Assembly: GCF_003298775.1 (NCBI RefSeq)
Contig: NZ_QNTQ01000006.1
Span: 1-64,000 of the forward strand
Reading direction: 5' to 3'
From: Rhodosalinus halophilus
Lineage (GTDB): Bacteria; Pseudomonadota; Alphaproteobacteria; Rhodobacterales; Rhodobacteraceae
DNA: 64,000 bases
The notes beneath the pieces are model-generated. The model saw only the letters and a list, made by a program, of their open reading frames with translations. It ran no database searches and had not been told where the DNA came from. The position numbers and the translations under genes were made by a program. This document shows, piece by piece, positions 29,601 through 39,627 of the stretch (position 1 is the stretch's first letter; every line of letters begins with the position of its first letter).

Positions 29601-32600
29601 GCCCGAACAGGGCCGCGCGGGCTACGAGCAGCTGATCGGTGCGCTCTTGTCGCGCGGGCTCGCGCCGGAGCGGATCGCGCATTTCTGGCTTGTCACCGAG
29701 GGTGAGAGCTTCCGCCCCGGGTCGAGCTTCTTCCATCGCAACCAGGAACAGGGGTTCTGGTCCCTGTTCTTCCTCGGGCAGGCCCTTGCGGGCGAGACGC
29801 TGCCCGTGCCGCCGCATCTGACGGTCGTCACCTCGGGCGCGGCGCAGGTCCGGGACGAGCCGCTTGCGCACCCCGAAAAGGCGACTGTCGCCGGCCCCGC
29901 CCGCGTGATCCCGCGCGAGCTGCCGGGCGTCACCTGCGCGACGCTCGACATCGCCCTGCCGGAGGCACCGCGCCGGGGGCGGGCAGCTCTACGCGCCAAT
30001 GGCGCGCGCGAGACCGCGATGGAGGCGCTGACGCTCCAGTTGCTGGAGGAACTCCTCGCCGAGCCGTCGGATCATGCCGCAGCGCTGCGGGAGGGGCGGC
30101 GCTTCGTGCAGACGCCGGTGCAGAGTCCGTTGCCCGAGGCCGCGGCACCGCAGGTCGCCGAAGGCGCCACGGTGCTGATCACCGGCGGCTTCGGCGGCAT
30201 CGGCCTGACCGTGGCCGAGCGGCTGGCGCGTGAGCGGCGGTGCAAAATCGTGCTGGTCTCGCGCGGCGCGCTCCCGCCGCGCGAGGACTGGGCGGCCGAG
30301 CTCATGCGCCGCGCTCCCGCCGATCCTCTGGCCGCCCGTCTGCGGGCGGTGGAGCGCCTGGAGGCGGCAGGTGCTGAGGTGCTGGTCGTGCAGGCGGACG
30401 TGACCAACGCGGAGGAGATGCGCGCGGCGGTCGCCACGGCCACCGAGAGGTTCGGCCGCATCGCAGGCGTGATCCACGCCGCCGGCGTGGTGGACGATGC
30501 GCCGCTCATGGCCAAGACCCTGTCCTCGGTCGAGGACGTGCTGGCGCCCAAGCTGCACGGCACACAGGTGCTTGCTTCGCTCTTTCCCGACGGGGCGCTG
30601 GACTGGATGGTGCTCTTCTCCTCCACCTCGACCGTCACAGCGCCGGCGGGGCAGGTGGACTACGTCGCGGCCAACGAATACCTCAACGCCTTCGCGCGCA
30701 GCCGGCGCGGGGGAAAGACCCGCGTTCTGGCGCTGAACTGGGGCATCTGGGCCGAGGTGGGCATGGCCGCCGAGGCGGTGGCGCGGCGCACCGGCGATCT
30801 GCCCGAGCCGCCGGTGACGGAGATAGACGCGCCGCTGCTCGACGCGGCGAGCTTCGACGACGCGGGTCACCGCATCCTGACCGCACGGTGGCGGACCGCC
30901 GATCGCTGGGTTCTGGACGAGCACCGCACGCGCGACGGCCGCGCGCTGTTCCCCGGCACGGGCTACCCCGAACTCGCGGCCGAGGCGCTGAAGGCGCAGG
31001 GCGAGACCGGCGGCTTCGAGATCCGCGACCTGTGGTTCCTGCGCCCGCTGGCGCTCGCCGACCGGGCGGAGCGCGAGATCCGCGTGCGGCTCGCGCGCGC
31101 CGACGCGGGCTACGCGATGGAAGTGCAGGCGGCGGCCGAGCTCGACGGGCGCCGCGCGTGGGAGCGCAACGCCGAGGCGACGCTCGCGCTCTTGCCGATG
31201 GACACGCCCGGCCCGCTCGACATCGCCGCGCTCGAGGCGCGCTGCACCCGCGCCGTCACCGAGGCGCCCGAGGGGATGGCCGGCCCGCAGGCGGCGCATC
31301 TGGCCTTCGGACCGCGCTGGCAGGTGCTGACTCGCAGCGCCCTGGGCGCGGGCGAAGGCATCGCCCGCCTGCGCCTTCCCCCGGCGGCCGCGGGCGACCG
31401 GGGCTTCGCCTTGCATCCCGCGCTGCTCGACATCGCAACGGGCTGGGCGATGGAGCTTATCGTGGGCTACGACGGGCGCGAGCTCTGGGTGCCGATGAGC
31501 TACGCCCGCATGCGGGTGCATCGCCCCCTGCCTGTCGAGATCGTGAGCTGGGTCCGCAACGCGGACGACAACAGGGCCGACGGCGCTGTGGCGCGCTTCG
31601 ACGTGACGCTCGCCGAGCCCGACGGCACGGTCTGCGTCGAGATCGAGGGCTTCCAGATCCGGCGCATGGATCAGGGTCTGGGCGAGCTCGCCCCGCCCGC
31701 AGCCCGCGAGGTCGAGTTCGACACGGCAAGCGAAGCCGACGCGCCGCTTTCGCCGGCCGAGGAGCGGCTGATCCACAATCTATCGCAGGGCATCACGCCC
31801 GACGAAGGGGCGGAGGCCTTCCTGCGTGCGCTGGGCTCGGACGGGGCGCAGGTGATCGTGAGCTCGCTGCCGCTCGATGCGCTGGCGGCGCAGGCGCGGC
31901 AGGGCGAGGCCGAGGGCGGGTCTGGCGCGCGTTTCGACCGACCGGAGCTCGAGGGCGACTACGTCGCGCCGGAAACCGCCACGGAGGAAGTGCTGGCGCA
32001 GTTCTGGAGCGATCTTCTGGGCGTCGCGCGGATCGGCGTCGAGGACAGTTTCTTCGATCTGGGGGGACACTCGCTCATCGCCGTGCGCCTCTTCGCGCAG
32101 ATCCGCAAGCGGTTCGGCGTGGACCTGCCGATTTCGGTGCTGTTCGAGGCGCCGACGATCCGCGCCTGCGCCGCGCTCATCGACGCCGAGACAGGCGGCG
32201 GCGCCGAGGAGGGCGCGCAGGACACCGGGACGGGTCAGACCCCGGCCCTGCGCCGCTTCATTCATCTGGTGCCCATGCATGAGGGCGAGGGCGGGCCGCG
32301 CCGGCCCTTCTTCCTCGTCGCGGGCATGTTCGGCAACGTGCTCAACCTGCGCCATCTCGCGCATCTGATCGGCACCGACCGGCCGTTCTATGGCCTGCAG
32401 GCGCGCGGCCTCTACGGTGGCGCGGAGCCGCATCGCGATCTGGTGGAGGCCGCGCGCGACATGATCGCCGAGATTCGCCAGGTCCAGCCGCACGGTCCGT
32501 ATCTTCTGGGCGGCTTCTCGGGTGGCGGGCTCACCGCCTACGAGATGGCGCGCCAGCTCACCGCGGCGGGCGAGGAGGTCGGCATCGTGGTGCTGCTCGA

Positions 32601-33126
32601 CACCCCGTTGCCGGGCCGCCACGACCTTCCGCGACGCGATCGCCTGCTGATCCACTGGCAGGAACTGCGGCGGCAAGGCGCGGCCTATCCGCTGCGCTGG
32701 CTCGCCGGCAAGATCCGCTATCGTCGGCAAATGCGCGAGAAGGCCGCCGCCGAGCCGTCACCCGACCATGCCTTCCACAATGCCGAGATCGAGGCGGCCT
32801 TCTACGAGGCGCTGGCGCGCTACGAGGTCAGGCCGTGGGACGGGCGGCTCGTGCTGTTCCGCCCGGCGTTGCAGCCGCGCTGGATCGTTTCGGGCGGACG
32901 CATGGTGAGCGAAGAGCGCGCCTATCTCTACGAGGACAACGGCTGGCGCGCCTGGGTGCCGGGCGTGGAGGTGCACGAGGTGCCGGGCGACCACGACTCG
33001 ATGGTGCTGGAACCCAACGCACGCGTCCTTGCGCAACGGATGCGGCAGGCGATCGAGGCGGCCGAGCGCGACCGCGCGGCAGGGACGCCACAGGCCCTTT
33101 CGACCGCGCGGCAGGCAGCGGAGTGA
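26653..33126 (+). CDS. Type I modular polyketide synthase, KS-AT-KR-DH-ACP-TE
   Basis: 2157 residues. The ketosynthase (about 12-435) has the triad C185 (TACSTS), H321 (ECHGTGT) and H361 (NIGHLD). The acyltransferase (about 535-840) has S634 in GHSMGE; its specificity segment reads AAHS, neither the clear malonyl HAFH nor the methylmalonyl YASH. A structural KR half (about 905-1170) precedes the catalytic KR with TGGFGGIG (about 1178) and Y1337; VDD replaces LDD, suggesting B-type. The dehydratase-fold domain (about 1410-1690) has H1424 followed by RTRDGRALFPGTGY (one residue longer than the usual HxxxGxxxxP) and D1593 in HPALLD. The ACP carries S1807 (LGGHSL), and the thioesterase has S1956 (GFSGG) and H2114. 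KR before DH is unlike the usual DH-KR order. The module should make and release one beta-hydroxy or alpha,beta-unsaturated acyl unit unless it acts iteratively. Confidence 0.95.
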   Translation: MSRDDPAPSGETDIAIVGMAARLPGAGSLGDYWQMLRDGRRAIRRLSEDELRAAGEAPALIARKDYVPHAAPLERYEYFDADFFGLSPKEAAIMDPQHRQFLEVAWEALEVAGHPPEAIEGPVGVFAGCGMGSYFYFNVCSHPELVRDTGMFLLRHTGNDKDFLSTRLSHILDLRGPSLTLQTACSTSLVATHYAAQALLNGECDMALAGGVTIELPQGRGYLYKEGEILSPDGECHAFDHRAKGTVFGSGAGVVVLRRLADALADGDHIWAVIKGSAVNNDGSDKAGYLAPSVGGQAEAVADAQAIAGITADTVDYVECHGTGTYLGDPIEVAALTQAFRETTDATGYCRIGSVKTNIGHLDTAAGVASLIKASLALHHREIPPSLGYEAPNPAIDFDNSPFRVNDRLTPFESAKGPLRAGVNSLGVGGTNAHVVLEEAPARAASAPSDWPFQLLTVSGHSKAALDANAARLAEHLRAHPEQDLADVAFTLKEGRRAFEHRRVVVAESHEEAAALLESGDRARVFTHRALPGTPQPVFMFPGGGAQYVGMARDLYETEPVFADWIDRGREVLQPKLDYDIRALWLAEGAEAEAAAQRLTTPSVQLPLIMIVEVALARLFESWGVAPAALIGHSMGENAAACVAGVMRFEDCIGLVHLRGRLMDEAERGGMLSVALPADELRARLGPDLDLAAENAPGLSVASGPQAALDRLQAELAAEEIEATRIAIDIAAHSRLLDPVLDRFRDYLRSIPLSPPQIPVVSNRTGTWLTAEQATDPDYWVAHLRGTVRFGAGMETLAQEPARIFLEMGPGKALSALAKAQPGIEANRVVNALRHPEEAVPDDVHFIGTLGRLWALGASFDWGQIWGAARRNRVVLPTYAFQQAPYFIERAAPAAAAEETLPMRVEGVENWGWRLRWKPAYADCALDVAAGETGPPRTWLIFADEAGLADRVTARLRAGGHTVMEVRPGDAFAQLGEHAYTLAPEQGRAGYEQLIGALLSRGLAPERIAHFWLVTEGESFRPGSSFFHRNQEQGFWSLFFLGQALAGETLPVPPHLTVVTSGAAQVRDEPLAHPEKATVAGPARVIPRELPGVTCATLDIALPEAPRRGRAALRANGARETAMEALTLQLLEELLAEPSDHAAALREGRRFVQTPVQSPLPEAAAPQVAEGATVLITGGFGGIGLTVAERLARERRCKIVLVSRGALPPREDWAAELMRRAPADPLAARLRAVERLEAAGAEVLVVQADVTNAEEMRAAVATATERFGRIAGVIHAAGVVDDAPLMAKTLSSVEDVLAPKLHGTQVLASLFPDGALDWMVLFSSTSTVTAPAGQVDYVAANEYLNAFARSRRGGKTRVLALNWGIWAEVGMAAEAVARRTGDLPEPPVTEIDAPLLDAASFDDAGHRILTARWRTADRWVLDEHRTRDGRALFPGTGYPELAAEALKAQGETGGFEIRDLWFLRPLALADRAEREIRVRLARADAGYAMEVQAAAELDGRRAWERNAEATLALLPMDTPGPLDIAALEARCTRAVTEAPEGMAGPQAAHLAFGPRWQVLTRSALGAGEGIARLRLPPAAAGDRGFALHPALLDIATGWAMELIVGYDGRELWVPMSYARMRVHRPLPVEIVSWVRNADDNRADGAVARFDVTLAEPDGTVCVEIEGFQIRRMDQGLGELAPPAAREVEFDTASEADAPLSPAEERLIHNLSQGITPDEGAEAFLRALGSDGAQVIVSSLPLDALAAQARQGEAEGGSGARFDRPELEGDYVAPETATEEVLAQFWSDLLGVARIGVEDSFFDLGGHSLIAVRLFAQIRKRFGVDLPISVLFEAPTIRACAALIDAETGGGAEEGAQDTGTGQTPALRRFIHLVPMHEGEGGPRRPFFLVAGMFGNVLNLRHLAHLIGTDRPFYGLQARGLYGGAEPHRDLVEAARDMIAEIRQVQPHGPYLLGGFSGGGLTAYEMARQLTAAGEEVGIVVLLDTPLPGRHDLPRRDRLLIHWQELRRQGAAYPLRWLAGKIRYRRQMREKAAAEPSPDHAFHNAEIEAAFYEALARYEVRPWDGRLVLFRPALQPRWIVSGGRMVSEERAYLYEDNGWRAWVPGVEVHEVPGDHDSMVLEPNARVLAQRMRQAIEAAERDRAAGTPQALSTARQAAE

Positions 33127-33130
33127 GCCG

Positions 33131-34135
33131 ATGCCACGGTTGCTGACCGTCCTGCTGAACTACCGCACCGCGGAGATGACGCTCGACGCGGCCGAGGCCG
33201 CGCTTCGCGCGCTCGAGGGGATCGCTGGCGAACTGGTGATCGTGGACAACGACTCCGGCGACGGCTCCTTCGAGCGTCTCAGCCGAGAGGCCAGGGCGCG
33301 GGGCTGGACGGCAGGGGACCGCGTGCGCGTCATCCAGTCCGGGCGCAACGGCGGCTTCGGCGCCGGCAACAACGTGGGCATTCGCGCCGGTCTCTCGGAC
33401 GGGCGCGCGCCCGACTACGTCTACATCCTCAACTCCGACGCCTTTCCGGCCCCCGACGCGATCCGCCGTCTGCTCGAGGCACTGGAGAGCGATCCGACGC
33501 TGGGCTTCGCGGGCAGCTACATTCACGGGCCGGACGGCACACCGCATGTGACGGCCTTCCGCTTCCCGTCGATCCTGTCGGAGCTGGAGGGCGCGGCGCG
33601 GTTCGGTCCGCTCAGCCGCATGCTGCGCGGGTATTCCGTGTCCATCGGCGTGCCGGATGCGACGCGGCGGGTGGACTGGCTGGCTGGCGCGAGCCTGATG
33701 ATGCGGCGCTCCGTGCTGGACGCGATCGGGCTCTTCGACGAGACCTTCTTTCTCTATTTCGAGGAGACGGACCTCTGCCGCCGTGCGGCGCGGGCGGGCT
33801 GGCCCACGCTCTACGTCCGCGAAAGCCATGTCGCGCATGTGGGCTCCGCCTCGACCGGCATGAAGAGCTGGGACCGCGTCCCCGGCTTCTGGTTCGACTC
33901 CCGCTGGCACTATTTCGCCAAGACGCACGGCCGCGCCTATGCCGCCGCCGCCACGCTCGCGCATCTGGCGGGGGGGCTGCTCTGGCGCTCCCGGATGCTC
34001 TTGCAGGGAAAGCCGCGCGGGGACCGGCCGCATTTCCTGCGCGATCTCGTCATCCATGACCTGCGCGCGCTCTTCGGGCGCGCGCCGCGCGTGGCGGAGC
34101 CGCCCGCCGCGCTGCCCAGCGGAGAGACATCATGA
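33131..34135 (+). CDS. Glycosyltransferase family 2, rhamnosyltransferase-like
   Basis: 334 residues, ATG four bases after the PKS stop. GT-A fold: the N-terminal [21 protein letters not shown], then [27 protein letters not shown], and the DxD-like NSDAF near residue 102. The later [22 protein letters not shown] is typical of rhamnosyl- and related transferases of surface polysaccharides. It lies between the PKS and NRPS genes and overlaps the NRPS by four bases. Translational coupling suggests it either glycosylates the PKS-NRPS product or that the product is joined to a glycan. Confidence 0.88.
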   Translation: MPRLLTVLLNYRTAEMTLDAAEAALRALEGIAGELVIVDNDSGDGSFERLSREARARGWTAGDRVRVIQSGRNGGFGAGNNVGIRAGLSDGRAPDYVYILNSDAFPAPDAIRRLLEALESDPTLGFAGSYIHGPDGTPHVTAFRFPSILSELEGAARFGPLSRMLRGYSVSIGVPDATRRVDWLAGASLMMRRSVLDAIGLFDETFFLYFEETDLCRRAARAGWPTLYVRESHVAHVGSASTGMKSWDRVPGFWFDSRWHYFAKTHGRAYAAAATLAHLAGGLLWRSRMLLQGKPRGDRPHFLRDLVIHDLRALFGRAPRVAEPPAALPSGETS

Positions 34136-37100
34136 CTCCCTTCAGTGCGATCCTGATCGGCAACGAGACGCTGGCGCTGCAATGCGGCGAGGCCCTTCTG
34201 TCGCGGGGGCACACCCTCACGGCGGTGGTGACGCGACACCCGGCCGTCGCGGACTGGGCCGCGGCGAAGGGCCTGACGATCGAGGCGCCCGGTGCCGGGC
34301 TGGAGGAGCGGCTGCCCGAGGCCGACTGGCTGCTTTCCGTCGCCAACCTCGATCTCATCCCCGAGGCGGTGCTCGGCCGTGCCCGCCGCGGCGCAGTGAA
34401 CTTCCACGACGGTCCGCTGCCGGCCTATGCCGGCCTGAACGCGCCGGTCTGGGCGCTGCTGAACGGCGAGACGCGCCACGGCGTCACCTGGCACAGGATC
34501 GGCGACGGGATCGACACGGGCGCGATCCTCGCGCAGCGGGTGTTCGACCTCTCGCCGGAGGACACGGCACTGACGGCGAACGCCAAGGCCTACGAGGCGG
34601 GGATCGAGAGCTTTCCCGCGCTGCTCGACGCGCTGGAGCGTGACGACCCCGGCACGCCGCAGGATGCCGCGCGGCGCAGCTACTACGGTCTCGCGGATCG
34701 TCCGCGCGCGGCCGCACGGCTGGACTTCGCGCAACCGGCCGCGTCGCTCGCGCGCCTGGTGCGCGCCCTGGATCATGGCGACTACGCCAACCCGGTGGCC
34801 TGCCCCAAGATCGCGCGCGGCGGAGGGGTCTGGCTCGTCGGCGCGGCGGAGCCGGTCGCCGGGGCGGGCGCCCCCGGCACGGTTCTCGAGGTCGCGGCCG
34901 GCGCGCTCACCGTGGCCTGCGCCGAGGGCGCGGTGCGCCTCTCGGGTCTGCGCACGCCCGAGGGCGCGACAGTGGCTGGGGCCGATGTGGCCGCAGCAGG
35001 GGACCGCCTCGAAGCCCTGACGCCCGAAGAGGCCGACGAGCTGACCCGCCGTATCGCGCGCATCGCGCCCATGGAGAGCCATGTGCGCCGAAGGCTCGCT
35101 GAGGTGGAGCCGTGCGGGCTCCCGTTGCGGGCCGGTCGCGGCGGCCTCTCCGAGCGGCCGCTGGACCTCCCGGAGCTCCCGCCCGAGCGCGCGGCCTTCC
35201 TCGCCGCGCTCTGGGCGGCGCGCAGCATGGGGCGTGGCAGCGCGGATCTGGCCCTGCGCACGCCGGAAAGCGCCGGGCTCGCCTGGCCGGGGCATGTGAG
35301 CGACTGGGCGCCGCTGCGGCTCGAGGCGGGGGTGGAGACGCCGTTGAGCTTCGCGGAAGGCGCCTTTGCGCGCGAGCTCGCCCGCGCGCGGCGGGCCGGG
35401 GCCTTCGCGCCGGACCTCGCCGCGCGGATGCCCGAACTGGACGGCCGGGGGCCCGAGATCGGGCTGGACTTCAGCGAGGCCGGCGGGTTGATCCCGGGGA
35501 CCGCGCTGACGCTCGCGCTCGGCGCGGCGCCCGCCCTGCGCTACGATTCGGAGGCGATGGCGCCCGACCTGGCAGAGCTGATGGCCGCGCGCTTCGAGCA
35601 CCTGGCGCATGCGGAGATCGATGGCGCGACGCCGATCGGCGCCATCGACGTCATGCCCGAGGCCGAGCGCCGGGCCGTCCTGCATGGCCGGAACGCAACC
35701 GATACGCCGTTCGACAGCGCCTGCGTGCACGCGCTTTTCGAGCGACAGGTGGAGGCGACGCCGGACGCGCCCGCGCTGGTGCACGAGGCGACGACCCTCA
35801 CCTACGCCGAACTCGACGCGCGCTCCAATCGCGCCGCGCATGTGCTGCGGCAGATGGGCGTGGCGCCCGGCACCGTCGTGGGGCTCGCCACGCGTCGCTC
35901 GCCGGACCTGCTGGTGGGCGCTCTGGCGATCCTGAAGGCGGGCGGCGCCTATCTGCCGCTCGACCCGGCCTATCCGAAGGACCGGCTGGCGCTCTATCTC
36001 GAGGACAGCGGCGCATCGGTCGTCGTGACTCAGGCCGCCGTCGAGGCCGAGCTGCCGCCGCATGGCGCGCAGACCCTCTGCCTCGACATCGACCCGCGGC
36101 TGGCGGAGGCGCCTGCAAGCCGGCCCGAGGGCGGCGCCAGGCCCGACGATCTCGCCTATCTGATCTACACCTCCGGCTCGACCGGGCGGCCCAAGGGCGT
36201 GATGGTCGAGCATCGCAACGTCGCCAACTTCTTCACCGGCATGGATGCGGTGATCGACCACGATCCGGCGGGCGTCTGGCTGGCCGTTACCTCGCTTTCC
36301 TTCGACATCTCGGTGCTGGAGCTCTTCTGGACGCTCGCGCGCGGCTTCAAGCTGGTGCTGATGGGCGACGAGGAGCGCGCGCTGGTCTCCGGCCCCGTCG
36401 CCGTCGAGGACCAGTCGATGCAGTTCAGCCTCTACTACTGGGGCAACGACGACGGGCAGGGGCGCGACAAGTATCGCCTGCTGCTCGAAGGGGCGCGCGT
36501 CGCGGACGCCAACGGCTTCTGCGCGGTCTGGACGCCGGAGCGGCACTTTCACGCCTTCGGCGGCCCCTACCCCAACCCTTCGGTGACGGGGGCGGCGGTA
36601 GCGGCGGTGACGAAGAACATCGCGGTGCGGGCGGGAAGCTGCGTGGCCCCCCTGCACCACACGGCGCGCATCGCCGAGGAATGGGCGGTGATCGACAACC
36701 TGACCAACGGGCGCGCGGGGCTTGCCATTGCAAGTGGTTGGCAGCCCGACGACTTCGTCCTGCGCCCCGAGAACACGCCGCCCAACAACAAGCCCGCGAT
36801 GGCCGAAGCGATCCGCGACCTGCGCCGCCTCTGGAAGGGGGAGGCGGTGGCCTTCCCCCGGCAGGACGGCACCACCCACGCCGTCGTCACCCAGCCCCGC
36901 CCGGTGTCCGAGGAGCTGCCGATCTGGGTCACCACCGCCGGCAACCCCGAGACCTGGAAGGAGGCGGGGCGCATGGGCGCCAACGTGCTCACCCACCTTC
37001 TGGGCCAGACGATCGAGGAGGTGAGCGAGAAGATCGCGCTCTATCGCGCCGCCCTGACCGAGGCGGGGCATGATCCGGACTCCCGCACCGTCACGCTGAT

Positions 37101-38781
37101 GCTGCACACCTATGTGGGCCACGACCGCGACGCGGTGCGCGAGGTGGCGCGCGAGCCGATGAAGGATTACCTGCGCTCCGCCGCGGGGCTCATCAAGAAC
37201 TACGCCTGGGCCTTCCCGGCCTTCAAGAAACCCAAGGGCGTCGAGACGCCCATGCAGCTCGACCTCGGCACGCTGACGGACGAGGAACTGGACGCGATCC
37301 TCGACTTCGCCTTCCAGCGGTATTTCGAGGACTCGGGCCTCTTCGGCACGGTCGAGGACGCGCTGGCGCGGGTCGAGCAGGTGCGCGCCATCGGCGTGGG
37401 CGAGATCGCCTGCCTGATCGACTACGGCATCCCGGTCGAGCAGGTGCTGGAGGGCCTCGGCCCGCTGTCGGAGGTGCTGCGCCGCGCGAACGAGGGCGCG
37501 CAGGACCACTCCATCGCCGCGCAGATCGCGCGTCACGGGGTCACGCACCTGCAATGCACACCCTCGATGGCGCGGATGCTGACCATGCACGACGAGTCGG
37601 CGGCGGCGCTTGCGCATGTCCGGCACCTGATGATCGGGGGAGAGGCGCTGCCCGGCGCGCTGGTGCGCGAGTTGCAGGGGCTGACCGACGCCACGATCAC
37701 CAACATGTATGGCCCGACCGAAACCACGATCTGGTCGGCGACCGAACCCGCCACGCCCGACGAAAACGTCGTCAACATCGGCCGCCCCATCGCCAACACT
37801 GCCCTCTACGTCCTCGATGAGGCGCAGCGCCCCGTGCCCGTCGGGGTGGCCGGCGAACTCTGGATCGGCGGCGCGGGCGTCACGCGCGGCTACTGGGGCC
37901 GCGACGAACTGACCGCCGAGCGTTTCCGCCCCGATCCCTTCCGCGGCGAGGGCCGGATGTATCGCACCGGCGATCTGGTCCGGCGGCGGGCGGACGGCAG
38001 GCTCGACTTCCTCGGCCGCGCCGACCATCAGGTGAAGATCCGCGGCTATCGGATCGAGCTGGGCGAGATCGAGGCCGCGCTGGAGGAGATGGAGGGCGTG
38101 CGGCAGGCCGTGGTGCTTGCCCGCGAGGACACGCCGGGCGATCAGCGGCTTGTGGGCTACGTCACGCTGTCGGCGCCGCTGGAGGAAGAGGCGATGCGCG
38201 CGCATCTGGCCGAGCGCCTGCCCCCGCACATGGTGCCGGGGCGGGTGGTGACCCTCGAGGCCTTCCCGCTGACGCCCAATCGCAAGGTTGACCGCAACGC
38301 GCTGCCGCCTCCTGGGCCGAGGCACGCGGACAGGGCGGACGCGCCAGCCGGCGAAGCGCCTGCCACCGAAGCGCCTGCGCAGGAGGGGCCTGCCACGGCC
38401 GAAGGCCCGGCGCTCGCCGCGGGCGAGGCGGTGAACCGCGTGGGCGCGATCTGGGCCCGCGTGCTGGGCGTGCCCCAGCCGGGGCCGCGCGACAACTTCT
38501 TCGACCTCGGCGGTCACTCCCTGCTGGCCGTTCAGGTGCACCGCGACCTGCGTGCGGAGCTTGGCGTCGCGGGCCTCGCCATCACCGACATCTTCCGCTT
38601 CCCCACCCTGGGTGCGCTGGCCGGGCGGGTCGAGGAACTGTCGGGCGGACATCTCTCCGCGCCGGCCGCAAAGGCACCGGCCGAGGCGGACTCCCCGCCG
38701 GAGCCTGCGAACGACCGGCAGGCACAGCGCGCCCGGGCCATGGAACGGCGACGCGCGATGCGCGCACGTCGAAGGGCATGA
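34132..38781 (+). CDS. NRPS: formyltransferase, A domain split by luciferase-like monooxygenase, PCP
   Basis: 1549 residues. Residues 1-300 are a methionyl-tRNA-formyltransferase-like domain with the catalytic set N90, H92 (NFHDGPLP) and D128 (IDTG). Residues 330-525 resemble the tail of a condensation domain without HHxxxDG. The adenylation domain starts near 530, with the A3 motif [11 protein letters not shown] near 679 and [10 protein letters not shown] near 724. Residues 763-1110 are an inserted FMN-dependent luciferase-like monooxygenase of the MupA/Atu3671 type. The A domain resumes with GGEALPG and [10 protein letters not shown] and ends with the A10 lysine K1385. The PCP has S1463 (LGGHSL). 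Pocket residues D725, I726, L729, Q1141, M1167, G1169, M1192, I1200, W1201 and K1385 read D-I-L-Q-M-G-M-I-W-K, close to a glycine-type code as I recall it. A formyl-aminoacyl starter with oxidation on the carrier is the likely reaction. There is no functional C domain. Confidence 0.93.
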   Translation: MTPFSAILIGNETLALQCGEALLSRGHTLTAVVTRHPAVADWAAAKGLTIEAPGAGLEERLPEADWLLSVANLDLIPEAVLGRARRGAVNFHDGPLPAYAGLNAPVWALLNGETRHGVTWHRIGDGIDTGAILAQRVFDLSPEDTALTANAKAYEAGIESFPALLDALERDDPGTPQDAARRSYYGLADRPRAAARLDFAQPAASLARLVRALDHGDYANPVACPKIARGGGVWLVGAAEPVAGAGAPGTVLEVAAGALTVACAEGAVRLSGLRTPEGATVAGADVAAAGDRLEALTPEEADELTRRIARIAPMESHVRRRLAEVEPCGLPLRAGRGGLSERPLDLPELPPERAAFLAALWAARSMGRGSADLALRTPESAGLAWPGHVSDWAPLRLEAGVETPLSFAEGAFARELARARRAGAFAPDLAARMPELDGRGPEIGLDFSEAGGLIPGTALTLALGAAPALRYDSEAMAPDLAELMAARFEHLAHAEIDGATPIGAIDVMPEAERRAVLHGRNATDTPFDSACVHALFERQVEATPDAPALVHEATTLTYAELDARSNRAAHVLRQMGVAPGTVVGLATRRSPDLLVGALAILKAGGAYLPLDPAYPKDRLALYLEDSGASVVVTQAAVEAELPPHGAQTLCLDIDPRLAEAPASRPEGGARPDDLAYLIYTSGSTGRPKGVMVEHRNVANFFTGMDAVIDHDPAGVWLAVTSLSFDISVLELFWTLARGFKLVLMGDEERALVSGPVAVEDQSMQFSLYYWGNDDGQGRDKYRLLLEGARVADANGFCAVWTPERHFHAFGGPYPNPSVTGAAVAAVTKNIAVRAGSCVAPLHHTARIAEEWAVIDNLTNGRAGLAIASGWQPDDFVLRPENTPPNNKPAMAEAIRDLRRLWKGEAVAFPRQDGTTHAVVTQPRPVSEELPIWVTTAGNPETWKEAGRMGANVLTHLLGQTIEEVSEKIALYRAALTEAGHDPDSRTVTLMLHTYVGHDRDAVREVAREPMKDYLRSAAGLIKNYAWAFPAFKKPKGVETPMQLDLGTLTDEELDAILDFAFQRYFEDSGLFGTVEDALARVEQVRAIGVGEIACLIDYGIPVEQVLEGLGPLSEVLRRANEGAQDHSIAAQIARHGVTHLQCTPSMARMLTMHDESAAALAHVRHLMIGGEALPGALVRELQGLTDATITNMYGPTETTIWSATEPATPDENVVNIGRPIANTALYVLDEAQRPVPVGVAGELWIGGAGVTRGYWGRDELTAERFRPDPFRGEGRMYRTGDLVRRRADGRLDFLGRADHQVKIRGYRIELGEIEAALEEMEGVRQAVVLAREDTPGDQRLVGYVTLSAPLEEEAMRAHLAERLPPHMVPGRVVTLEAFPLTPNRKVDRNALPPPGPRHADRADAPAGEAPATEAPAQEGPATAEGPALAAGEAVNRVGAIWARVLGVPQPGPRDNFFDLGGHSLLAVQVHRDLRAELGVAGLAITDIFRFPTLGALAGRVEELSGGHLSAPAAKAPAEADSPPEPANDRQAQRARAMERRRAMRARRRA

Positions 38782-39482
38782 TCACGAGCGAGGATCGCCT
38801 GGAGGCGCTGTCGCGGCTCGCGCGCGACCTCGCCCCTGCGGGCGCAGCCGTCGCCATCTTTCGCCCTGACGGGGACGGGACGACCTACGCAGAGGAAGCC
38901 CGCGCCGTCGCGCGCGCAGTGCCCGCGAGGCGCCGCGAGTTCGCCGCCGGCCGCGCGGCCGCGCGGTCTGCGCTTGTGCAGTTGGGCATCACGCCCGCGC
39001 CGATCCCGGTGGGCGAGGGGCGCGCGCCGGTCTGGCCCGACGGCGTGACGGGCAGCATCGCGCATTGCGCCGAGGGCGGCATCGCCGTTGCGGCGTGCAA
39101 GGACGCCGTTTCGTCCCTCGGCGTGGACCTCGAGCGCGATGCGCCGCTGCCGCCCGACCTGTGGCCCTCGATCCTGACAGACGACGAGCGCCGCGATCTC
39201 GCGCGCCTCTCAGAAGAGGCGCGCGGGCGCGCCGCACTCGACCGTTTCGTGGCGAAGGAGGCGCTCTTCAAGGCGCAGTATCCGCTGACGGGGCTCATGC
39301 TGGACTTTGACGCTGTCACCGTGAATTTCCCCGAGACGGGGCGTTTCGCCGCGCGGATACGGCGGCCCTTCGGCCCCTTCCTGCCCGGCAGGTCCGTCCA
39401 AGGTCGGATCGGCAGAGTGGCGGGAGCGATACTCGCCATCGTCGCCCTGCGGCCTGAGGCGATCCCGCCGCCCGGACGCTGA
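38778..39482 (+). CDS. 4'-Phosphopantetheinyl transferase, Sfp/EntD type
   Basis: 234 residues, ATG overlapping the NRPS stop (ATGATC). Typical motifs in order: [13 protein letters not shown] near residue 52, [12 protein letters not shown] near residue 90, the magnesium-binding LGVDLERD near residue 115, and [16 protein letters not shown] near residue 155 carrying the WxxKEA-like segment (FVAKEA). It converts apo-ACP and apo-PCP to the holo form by adding the coenzyme A arm at S1807 of the PKS and S1463 of the NRPS. Tight coupling to the NRPS marks it as dedicated to this cluster and argues that the megasynthases are functional. Confidence 0.92.
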   Translation: MITSEDRLEALSRLARDLAPAGAAVAIFRPDGDGTTYAEEARAVARAVPARRREFAAGRAAARSALVQLGITPAPIPVGEGRAPVWPDGVTGSIAHCAEGGIAVAACKDAVSSLGVDLERDAPLPPDLWPSILTDDERRDLARLSEEARGRAALDRFVAKEALFKAQYPLTGLMLDFDAVTVNFPETGRFAARIRRPFGPFLPGRSVQGRIGRVAGAILAIVALRPEAIPPPGR

Positions 39483-39497
39483 TACCTGGCGCAAAGA

Positions 39498-39522
39498 TGG
39501 CGGAAACGCTCTGTTTCCGCCA
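39498..39522 (+). promoter_or_regulatory. Perfect 10-base inverted repeat after the PPTase gene
   Basis: TGGCGGAAAC (39498-39507) and GTTTCCGCCA (39513-39522) flank a GCTCT loop, 16 bases past the PPTase stop and 105 bases before the chain-length gene. No T run follows, so an operator or Rho-dependent attenuator fits as well as a terminator. Confidence 0.5.
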
Positions 39523-39627
39523 CAATCCGAACGCAAACATGGCCTTTTCGTGGCACGGGCGCTATCCAGTGCCTCGGTGGGGCCGAATTTGGACCGCAGC
39601 GCGTGGCGCTGCGCTCGGAGGATCGGA

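Noticed and set aside
33937-38652. 1571-residue ORF antisense to the NRPS
   Set aside because: It exactly shadows a gene with intact catalytic motifs; its own sequence is low-complexity and has no recognisable domain.
34132-38781. Interrupted adenylation domain read as a frameshift or mis-assembly
   Set aside because: The frame is continuous, the insert is a full luciferase-like domain, and such insertions are known in this NRPS family.
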